NCBI GenBank assembly: GCA_040905445.1
Contig: JBBDRN010000030.1
Location: forward strand, 1 to 28,978
Length of the DNA: 28,978 nucleotides
Source of the DNA: SKPT01 sp040905445
GTDB lineage: Bacteria > Planctomycetota > Phycisphaerae > Phycisphaerales > Phycisphaeraceae
Direction: 5' to 3'
Part shown: piece after piece, positions 8,373-14,856 of the stretch
Numbering within the stretch: position 1 is the stretch's first letter
Layout of the letters: each line of letters opens with the position of its first letter
Made by a program: the position numbers and the translations under genes
Notes under the pieces: model-generated
Database searches by the model: none
Told to the model about the DNA's origin: nothing
What the model saw: the letters and a program-made list of their open reading frames with translations, nothing else

Positions 8373-10031
8373 GTGCCCCCAACTCCCCCTACCAGCACCG
8401 CGACCAACGACCTGCCCACCGTCGGCCTGCTCGTCGGCTGGGCCAGCGCCGACATCACCCCCGACCAGCCGGTCATGCTCGTCGGCCAGTTCTACGCCCG
8501 TGTTTCCGAGGGTGTGCGCGATCCGATCGGGGCCACGGCCATGGCCTTCGAGTCGCGCCGCGACGGCGCCACCCCGCCACTTTCCGCCACCGCGCCACTT
8601 TCCGCCGCGGAAAGTGGCGCGGCAGGCGTCCTCGTCACTTGCGACCTGGTCTCGATCCCCGACGGCTTTCGCGACATGATTCGCGAGCACGTCGCCGGCG
8701 AGGTGCCCGAGCTCGATCCGCAGCTCGTGCTCATCAGCGCCACGCACACGCACACCGGCCCCAACGTGCGCGCGCCCGAGTCGAACGACGCACGCCCGAC
8801 CCTGGCGGGGCTGCCCGCCGACGCCGGCATCGAGCTCGACGTCATGGACCTCGAGGCCTACGCCGCCTTCGCCGCGGAACGCGTCGCCGGCGCTATCGTC
8901 AGGGCGTGGCGCAGCCGGGGCCCGGCGGGCATGGGCTTCGGGCTGGGCCAGGCGAGCGTCGGCTACAACCGCCGCATGTGCTTCGAGGACGGGCAGACGC
9001 GCATGTACGGCAACCCGAACGATCCGCAGTTCAGCCACATCGAGGCCGGCTCCGACACGAGCATCAACTGCCTGTTCACCTGGGACCGGGCCGAGCGTCT
9101 GACCGGCGTCATCGTCAACCTCGCGTGTCCCTCGCAGGTGAGCGAGCACGAGTTCAGGGTCAGCGCCGACTTCTGGCATGAAACGCGGCAGGAGCTGCGC
9201 GCCCGGTTGGGCAATGACGTGTTCATCCTGCCGCAGGTTTCCCCCGCCGGCGACGTGACGCCGGCCCGCCCCACCACCATGGTCGACTTCCGCGCCCAGG
9301 AGCGCATGTGGCGGCTGATGGGCATGGACCAACGGCGGGACATCGGCCAGCGCATCGCCGGCGCCGTGGCCGACGTGCTGCCGTACGCCCGCCGCGAGGT
9401 CGACTGGGACCCGCCTGTCGCCCACCGCGTCGACGAGATCGAGTTGCCGATGCGCAAGCTCAGCAAGGCGGACGTCGACGAGGCCCTGGCCGAGGGCGAG
9501 TCGTTCGTGCAGCAGTACGAGCAGCTCAAGCGGCAGCTCGACGAGCAGCCGGAGCTGCGCCAGCAGCCGCGGTGGTACCTGAAGATTTCGCAGGCTTACC
9601 GCCGCATGCACTGGTTCCAGGGCGTGGCGAAGCGGTACGAGCGACAGCATCAGAATCCGAAGCTGTCGGTCGAGGTGCACGTCATCCGCCTCGGCGACGT
9701 GGCGATCGCGTCCAATCCGTTCGAGTACTACCTGGACTTCGGCTTGCAGATCAAGGCGCGAAGCAAGGCGGTGCAGACGTTGCTCGTGCAGCTCGCCGGC
9801 CGGGGCACCTACCTGCCCACCGCCCGCGCCGCCGCGGGCGCCAGCTACGGCGCCGTGCCCGCCTCCACGCCCGTCGGCCCCGAGGGCGGCAAGGAGCTGG
9901 TCAACTGGTCCGTCGACGCGATCAACGCACTGTTCGACGGCGGTGAGGCGCGAAAGAATCCAGCCGCACCTGCGCCTTCGGCGTTGCGTGCGCCTCACCA
10001 ACCAGTTGTATCGGAACCTGGGCCATCCTGA
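8373..10031 (+). CDS. Neutral/alkaline ceramidase-like hydrolase
   Basis: 552 residues of the family annotated as the neutral/alkaline non-lysosomal ceramidase N-terminal domain, a zinc-dependent amidase fold. It opens with VGWASADITPD, then SCDLV-like VTCDLVSIP, and the metal-binding ATHTHTGPN with H125 and H127. In ceramidases the nucleophile serine sits in a GDVSPN-type motif; here the matching AGDVTP has T296, so ceramide hydrolysis is doubtful and another amide or ester substrate is likely. GTG 8373 is chosen because GGAGG lies eight bases upstream and the family's conserved N-terminus begins soon after. The frame is open back to 8235, but that part reads like non-coding DNA. No signal peptide is visible. 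Residues about 66-84 (ATPPLSATAPLSAAESGAA) are an odd low-complexity insertion encoded by a palindrome. Confidence 0.78.
   Translation: MPPTPPTSTATNDLPTVGLLVGWASADITPDQPVMLVGQFYARVSEGVRDPIGATAMAFESRRDGATPPLSATAPLSAAESGAAGVLVTCDLVSIPDGFRDMIREHVAGEVPELDPQLVLISATHTHTGPNVRAPESNDARPTLAGLPADAGIELDVMDLEAYAAFAAERVAGAIVRAWRSRGPAGMGFGLGQASVGYNRRMCFEDGQTRMYGNPNDPQFSHIEAGSDTSINCLFTWDRAERLTGVIVNLACPSQVSEHEFRVSADFWHETRQELRARLGNDVFILPQVSPAGDVTPARPTTMVDFRAQERMWRLMGMDQRRDIGQRIAGAVADVLPYARREVDWDPPVAHRVDEIELPMRKLSKADVDEALAEGESFVQQYEQLKRQLDEQPELRQQPRWYLKISQAYRRMHWFQGVAKRYERQHQNPKLSVEVHVIRLGDVAIASNPFEYYLDFGLQIKARSKAVQTLLVQLAGRGTYLPTARAAAGASYGAVPASTPVGPEGGKELVNWSVDAINALFDGGEARKNPAAPAPSALRAPHQPVVSEPGPS
8576..8622. 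repeat. Coding palindrome plus direct copy inside the ceramidase-like gene
   Basis: GCCACTTTCCGC occurs at 8576-8587 and again at 8594-8605, followed by its inverse GCGGAAAGTGGC at 8607-8618. The second and third copies are the cores of perfect 16-bp arms (8590-8605 and 8607-8622) around a single C. The structure stays in frame and adds about 18 residues between two conserved family strands. It looks like an in-frame palindromic repeat insertion, analogous in kind to Rickettsia palindromic elements. No second location of this unit was noticed in the window. Confidence 0.7.
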
Positions 10032-10037
10032 TTCGTC

Positions 10038-10230
10038 TTTAACGCCAGGACGCCAAGGGCCGGAGAGACCGCCACAGGAAAAAACAACCGCGAAGGCGCG
10101 AAGATTGCGAAGGGTGTGAAGGTTCACAAAGCCCAAATCTCCACTGCCTTTCTCCTTCGCGCATCTTCGCACCCTTCGCCCATTTCGCGGTTCAAACCGA
10201 TCTTCCTTGGCCCCTTGGCGCCTTGGCGTT
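10038..10230. repeat. Large imperfect inverted repeat between convergent gene ends
   Basis: The outer arms 10041-10063 (AACGCCAGGACGCCAAGGGC) and 10204-10230 (CCTTGGCGCCTTGGCGTT) are near-inverse. The inner arms 10086-10125 and 10153-10193 are built from repeated GCGAAG on one side and CTTCGC on the other, and also pair imperfectly. The structure fills almost the whole 201-bp gap between the ceramidase stop and the stop of the minus-strand permease. It may act as a bidirectional terminator or mRNA stabiliser. The unit type (GCCAAGG, GCGAAGG) is typical of dispersed intergenic repeats in planctomycete genomes, to my recollection. Confidence 0.65.
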
Positions 10231-10232
10231 TA

Positions 10233-11414
10233 TCACGAATACGGGTCGGCCGCATCGCGCAGCCCGTCGCCGACGAAGTTGAACGCGAGCACGGTGATGA
10301 TGACGAAGCAGACGGGCGTGAGCAGCCAGGGGTTCATGGCCAGCGCCTGGATGTTCTGGCATTCCTGCAGCAGCACGCCCCAGCTCGTGACAGGTGGCTG
10401 CAGGCCGAGGCCGAGGAAACTGAGGGCGGTCTCGCCGAGGATCATGCCCGGGATCGCGAGCGTGAGCACGACCACGATGTGGCTGGTGAACAGCGGCAGC
10501 AGATGACGCGTGATGACTCGGCGGTAAGGCGCGCCGGTGAGGATGGCGGCCGTGACGAAGTCTTCCTGGCGCAGCGACAGCAGCTTGCCGCGCACTTCGC
10601 GGGCCAGGCCCGTCCACCCAACGAGCGAGAGGACGACGGTGATGCCGAGGTAGACCTGCAGCGGCGACCAGTGCTGGGGGAGGGCGGCGGCGAGCGCCAT
10701 CCAGAGCGGGATGGTGGGAAAGGACTGGATGATTTCGATCATGCGCTGGATGAGATGGTCGATCCAGCCGCCGAAGAACCCCGACGCGGCGCCGATGGCG
10801 AGGCCGAGCACGAAGCTCATCGCGACGCCGAGCAGGCCGATGCTGAGCGAGATGCGTGAGCCGTAAAGGATGCGTGAGAAGAGGTCCTGGCCGAGCGCGT
10901 CGGTGCCGAGCAGGTGGATGGTGCCGGGCTGCTCGACGCCGAAGAGGTGGCGGTCGGTGGGGATAAGGCCGAAGAGGTGATACGGCTCACCGCGGACGAA
11001 GAGGCGCACGGGGTAGCGCCGGGAGCGATCGATTTCATGGACGCGTTGCAGTGTCTCCTCGTCGCGGTGCGACACGAAGCCATAAACGAACGGGCGCAGG
11101 TGCAGGCCGGCGTCGGAGACGAATCGCAGCGGCTGGGGCGGAGCGTAGGAGCGCGCGATGTCGCGTTCGTCGAGGCCATAGGGCGCGATGAACTCGCACA
11201 GGGCGGCGCTGAGGTAGAGTCCGAGCAGGACCACGGCGGCGGCCATGGCGAGCTTGTGCTTGCGGAAGCTCCACCACATGAGTTGCCACTGGCTGGCGGT
11301 GGCGCGTGCTTCGTCGACGTGGCCATCCGTCTCGTCGCGGAGGGGCGGGCGCGAGGACGGTGACGGGGGCGGGGGCGGAGGCGGGGGGGCGAGTTGGTCG
11401 GGGTGATCCGCCAT
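10233..11414 (-). CDS. Oligopeptide-type ABC transporter permease (DppC/OppC family)
   Basis: 393-residue inner-membrane permease. The cytoplasmic N-terminus (about 45 residues) contains eight consecutive prolines, then WQLMWWSFRKHKLAM leads into TM1, as in the OppC N-terminal domain. An extracytoplasmic insertion of about 100 residues (about 70-170) precedes HLLGTDALGQDLFSRILYGSRISL, the conserved entry to the permease core. The EAA-like loop that contacts the ATPase reads DFVTAAILTGAPYRRVITRHLLP, and the end is the typical LGLGLQPPVTSWG...NFVGDGLRDAADPY. ATG 11414 sits two bases after the stop of the upstream permease with GGGAGG before it; the frame is open far upstream, but that stretch overlaps the first permease. 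No ATP-binding subunit follows. Confidence 0.92.
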   Translation of the reverse strand: MADHPDQLAPPPPPPPPSPSSRPPLRDETDGHVDEARATASQWQLMWWSFRKHKLAMAAAVVLLGLYLSAALCEFIAPYGLDERDIARSYAPPQPLRFVSDAGLHLRPFVYGFVSHRDEETLQRVHEIDRSRRYPVRLFVRGEPYHLFGLIPTDRHLFGVEQPGTIHLLGTDALGQDLFSRILYGSRISLSIGLLGVAMSFVLGLAIGAASGFFGGWIDHLIQRMIEIIQSFPTIPLWMALAAALPQHWSPLQVYLGITVVLSLVGWTGLAREVRGKLLSLRQEDFVTAAILTGAPYRRVITRHLLPLFTSHIVVVLTLAIPGMILGETALSFLGLGLQPPVTSWGVLLQECQNIQALAMNPWLLTPVCFVIITVLAFNFVGDGLRDAADPYS

Positions 11415-11416
11415 GG

Positions 11417-12475
11417 TCAGGCCTCCCGCCCTTCGTAGCGGATGCGCGGGTCGAGGATGACCAGCAGGATGTCGGAGACGAGCGTGCCGACGATGGTGAG
11501 CAGGCTTAGCAGCATGATCATTGAGCCGGCGAGGTACATGTCCTGGTTCATGAGGGCGTTGAGCAGCAGCTCGCCGGTGGTGGGCAGGCCGAGGACGATG
11601 GAGACGATGGCCTCGCCGGAGACGATCATGGGCAGCACCCAGCCGATGGTGCTGATGACGGGGTTGAGCGCGACGCGGACCGGGTACTTGAGCAGCAACC
11701 GGATGGGCGGGACGCCCTTGGCGCGGGCGGCGACGACGTAGGGCTTGCCGAGCTCGTCGAGCAGGTTGCCGCGCACGACGCGGATGAGGCCGGCGGTGCC
11801 GGCGGTGCCGATGACGACGACCGGCACGAGCAGGCGCGGCGCCATGTCGAGCACTTTGCCGAATGACCACGCCGCTTCCTGGTAGGCGGGCGAGAAGAGG
11901 CCGCCTGCGGATACACCGAAGAGCAGCGACTGGGCGAACATGAACAGCAGGGCGAGCAGGAAGTTGGGCACGGCCAGGCCGAGGAAGCCGAGGAACGTGA
12001 AGAAGTGATCGCTCCAGGCGTACTTGTTGACCGCCGCGTAGATGCCGATGGGGATGGCGACGGCCCAGGTGAACAGCAGCGTGGTCAGCGAGATGATGAC
12101 GGTCAGCGCGAGGCGCTCGCCGATGAGCGCGGTGACGGGCTCGTCGTATTCAAACGAGGTGCCCATGTCGGGGAACTTGAGCACCGGATAGCCGACGACC
12201 GCGCCGGGGCCGGCTGTCGCGAAGCTCCAGCCGACGGGCGACAGGCCGGCGAGCCAGCTCGCGTAGCGCTGGAGGAACGGGTCGTCCAGGCCGTACTGCC
12301 GCCGCAGACGCTCGATCTCCGCGGGGTCGACCTGGTCGCCCGCGGCCTGGAGCGCGGCGACGTGCGACGTGAGGTAGTCGCCCGGCGGCAGCTCGATGAT
12401 CACGAACGAAATGAACGACACCACGAGCAGCGTGGGAATCATCCAGATCAGGCGTCGGACGATGAGTGCGAACAA
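11417..12475 (-). CDS. Oligopeptide-type ABC transporter permease (DppB/OppB family)
   Basis: 352-residue permease with the standard DppB start (LIVRRLIWMIPTLLVVSFISFVI, TM1) and the downstream LRRQYGLDDPFLQRYASWL segment. A periplasmic region of about 60 residues follows, then MGTSFEYDEPVTALIGERL, and five more membrane helices. The ATPase-contacting loop is YVVAARAKGVPPIRLLLKYPVRVALNPVI, and the C-terminus DILLVILDPRIRYEG is canonical. It lies 18 bases downstream of the binding-protein gene and two bases upstream of the second permease, so all three are one minus-strand operon. The longer-than-usual periplasmic insert (GWSFATAGPGAVVGYPVLKFP) recurs in transporters with very large binding proteins. 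Confidence 0.92.
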   Translation of the reverse strand: MFALIVRRLIWMIPTLLVVSFISFVIIELPPGDYLTSHVAALQAAGDQVDPAEIERLRRQYGLDDPFLQRYASWLAGLSPVGWSFATAGPGAVVGYPVLKFPDMGTSFEYDEPVTALIGERLALTVIISLTTLLFTWAVAIPIGIYAAVNKYAWSDHFFTFLGFLGLAVPNFLLALLFMFAQSLLFGVSAGGLFSPAYQEAAWSFGKVLDMAPRLLVPVVVIGTAGTAGLIRVVRGNLLDELGKPYVVAARAKGVPPIRLLLKYPVRVALNPVISTIGWVLPMIVSGEAIVSIVLGLPTTGELLLNALMNQDMYLAGSMIMLLSLLTIVGTLVSDILLVILDPRIRYEGREA

Positions 12476-12493
12476 GCGCGGGGCTCCGTGAGG

Positions 12494-14584
12494 TCAATCG
12501 GCGGGGGAGGGGTCGATGGCGTAGCACTCCGTGGCGGTGTTGCCCGGCGAGCGCAGCACCCAGCTCGCCACCGCATGGTCGGGCACGTTGCGCATGCGCT
12601 CGTGGATGATGACGGGCACCGGCCCGCGGCCGACGGTGCCGATGGCCCACAGGTGCTCGCGATTGAGCGCGATGATCTGACGAAACAGCTCGGCCTGCGC
12701 GGCGTGGTCGGGCGTGACCTCCGCCTCTTTGTAAAGCTCGATGACCTCGCGCAGCGCGCCGGTGGGCTCCGTGCCCGCCGTGCCGCCGGACATGAACCAG
12801 CGGGCGTAGTCGACGGCGTGATAAGACTCGACGTAGGGGACGATCCAGCGCGGGTCGAGGAAGGGCAGGTCCTCGGCTTCACCCTCCCACAGAATCACGT
12901 CGTGCATGAGCCCGTCCTTGCGCTGCGTGAACAGCGGGCGGGCGAGGCGGTTGACCTCGGCACGGATGCCGACGTCGCGCCACGCTTCGGCGATGAGCTG
13001 GGCGGCCATGTCCCCGCCGCTCGGCGCCTGCGTGGTGTCGATGCGCAGCCGCAGCGGTCGGCCGTCGGGGCGTCGGCGCGTTTCGCCTGGCGCGGGTCGC
13101 GTCAGGCCCATCTCGTCGAGCAGCGCCTCGGCCTTGGCGGGGTCGTGCTCGATGTAGGCGTCGGCGTAGCCGGGCACGTAATAGTCGGAGCTTTCGGAGG
13201 GCGCGACCTGCTGCGGCACGTGCTGGCCGTGGAACTTGGCCTCGTTGATGAGCTCGCGGTCGAGCGCGTGCGACAGGGCGATGCGGAAGCGGCGGTCGCC
13301 GATGATCTCGCGCATGACCGGGTCGCGGTGGTTGAGGTTGGGCCCGATGACGAGCTGGTTGCCGCTCAACGTGGACCACGCCGCGACGCGGTAGTTGCCT
13401 CGGCCGCGGTTCTGCATGAACAGCGGGTAATACTCGAAGCGGATGTGCCGCGTCTGCATGTCCATGAGCCCGTCAACGATGCGCAGGTTCATGATCTCGG
13501 TGTCGTAGATCTCGAACTGCACGCGGTCGATGTAGGGCAGTTGATTGCCCTCGGGGTCGACCTTCCAGTAGTACGGGTTGCGTTCGTAGATGACGGGGCG
13601 CGACGGCGGCGGGCGCGTGACCCGCCACGCCGTGAGCACGGGCCGCTCGACATTCTGCCAGCGGTCCTTGAAGGTGAACGTCTGCGTCCAGTGCTGGTGG
13701 CCGTGGCTGGCGACGATCTGCGCCAGGGAAGCGGGTACGCCCTCGGCGTCGATCGCCTCGTCCGGCTCGCGCTCGCGGTAGTCCGGATGAAACTGCGCGA
13801 GGTAGTGGCGCGGCAGGAGCATGTCGTTCGAGCCGGTGAGAAACCGGCGGATGAACATGCCGTGCGGCTGCGCAAAGCTGAAGCGGACCGTGTGCTCGTC
13901 GAGCTTGTCGACGTCGACCAGCTCGCCGGCGCGCTGCAGGTCGCGGTTGGTGCCGGCGGTGAGCTGCGGATGCTTGAGGACCGCCTCGTACCAGAAGAGG
14001 ATGTCGTCGGCGGTGAACGGGTGCCCGTCCGACCAGCGCACGCCGCGGCGCAGATGGAGCGTGAAGACCTGGCCGACGTCGTCGACCTCCCACGCACGCA
14101 CGAGGTTGGGCAGGACATACTCGGCGGCCGCGTCCCAGCGCAGCGGGAAGTCATACGCGATGCGCTGCTCGAAGATGCCGGCGTCGCTGGCGGAGTTGGC
14201 GTAGCGCCGCCAGGTGCCGCCGTACGGTCCGACCTGCTCGGGCGGGTGGATGACGAGCGGCTCGTCGGGCAGGCGCTCCGCGACGGGCGGCAACGCGCCG
14301 GCTTCGACGAGCGCCGCGAGCGCGGGCGCCTCGGCGAAGACGCGCGGGCGGTCGGCCGGCCATTCGCTGACTCGGTGATGGCTGACGGGCTCACGCCCGC
14401 GGATGCGCTCAAGCCGGTCGTCCTCGCGACGGCGTTCGTCGGCGGAGACCGCGACGCGAGTGGTGCCGTGCAGGGCGTTGCTGGCGCGGGCGAGCACCTG
14501 CACGAGCAGCCCCATCGCCAGCCCCGCCGCCGCCAGCGCCAGGAGAAGTCGAGCGACGAACGCCGCACGGGCCGGGTAACTCAT
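12494..14584 (-). CDS. ABC transporter solute-binding protein, family 5 (large form)
   Basis: 696 residues, longer than the usual 500-550 of peptide-binding proteins. ATG 14584 starts a basic stretch and a hydrophobic helix (FVARLLLALAAAGLAMGLLVQVLA), without a lipobox cysteine, so it may be a signal peptide or an uncleaved anchor. Earlier in-frame starts (14620, 14641) only add residues without a signal. About 100 residues of extra N-terminal sequence precede GPYGGTWRR, where the family 5 fold begins. Diagnostic segments are FTLHLRRGVRWSDGHPFTADDILFWYEAV (about residues 180-210), VIYERNPYYWKVDPEGNQLPYIDRV, and FRIALSHALDRELIN. The ligand is probably a peptide or oligosaccharide; this cannot be decided here. 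It is first in the transporter operon and divergent from the ankyrin gene, with a 272-bp shared upstream region. Confidence 0.9.
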   Translation of the reverse strand: MSYPARAAFVARLLLALAAAGLAMGLLVQVLARASNALHGTTRVAVSADERRREDDRLERIRGREPVSHHRVSEWPADRPRVFAEAPALAALVEAGALPPVAERLPDEPLVIHPPEQVGPYGGTWRRYANSASDAGIFEQRIAYDFPLRWDAAAEYVLPNLVRAWEVDDVGQVFTLHLRRGVRWSDGHPFTADDILFWYEAVLKHPQLTAGTNRDLQRAGELVDVDKLDEHTVRFSFAQPHGMFIRRFLTGSNDMLLPRHYLAQFHPDYREREPDEAIDAEGVPASLAQIVASHGHQHWTQTFTFKDRWQNVERPVLTAWRVTRPPPSRPVIYERNPYYWKVDPEGNQLPYIDRVQFEIYDTEIMNLRIVDGLMDMQTRHIRFEYYPLFMQNRGRGNYRVAAWSTLSGNQLVIGPNLNHRDPVMREIIGDRRFRIALSHALDRELINEAKFHGQHVPQQVAPSESSDYYVPGYADAYIEHDPAKAEALLDEMGLTRPAPGETRRRPDGRPLRLRIDTTQAPSGGDMAAQLIAEAWRDVGIRAEVNRLARPLFTQRKDGLMHDVILWEGEAEDLPFLDPRWIVPYVESYHAVDYARWFMSGGTAGTEPTGALREVIELYKEAEVTPDHAAQAELFRQIIALNREHLWAIGTVGRGPVPVIIHERMRNVPDHAVASWVLRSPGNTATECYAIDPSPAD

Positions 14585-14694
14585 GGGCGCATTGTGGCAT
14601 CGTGGCGGGCGAGCGTCCATGCCGCTCAACGGACGGGGCACGACCGGTGAACGGATACTTCGACGTACGCCCGGCGACGTGGGTCAGAAATCCC

Positions 14695-14723
14695 TTGCAT
14701 CCGCTGAGGCCGGAGCGTATATT
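14695..14723 (+). promoter_or_regulatory. Sigma70-like promoter of the ankyrin gene
   Basis: TTGCAT (14695-14700), a 17-base spacer and TATATT (14718-14723) form the best housekeeping promoter in the window. It predicts a 5' leader of about 125 bases before ATG 14857. The leader contains one small hairpin (GGGC-TCA-GCCC) but nothing I recognise as a riboswitch. No comparable promoter was found for the divergent transporter operon. Confidence 0.6.
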
Positions 14724-14856
14724 CACCCTTGGCCCGGGACGAGGGGCCGACCGTCCGCGTAAAGGGCTCAGCCCGCTCCCGTGTTCATCTACATCACCTG
14801 ACTTCCCGCCCGATGACTGCGGACCACGGGCGCAACGGGAAGGAAGGTATGCACCC

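Noticed and set aside
7731..10172. Minus-strand open frame of 813 codons opposite the methyltransferase and ceramidase-like genes
   Set aside because: It spans two real genes and the intergenic space, has no ribosome site or domain, and is explained by the high GC content.
12005..14650. Open frame of 881 codons on the plus strand opposite the transporter genes
   Set aside because: It covers parts of two well-recognised minus-strand genes (permease and binding protein), and its translation shows no family features.
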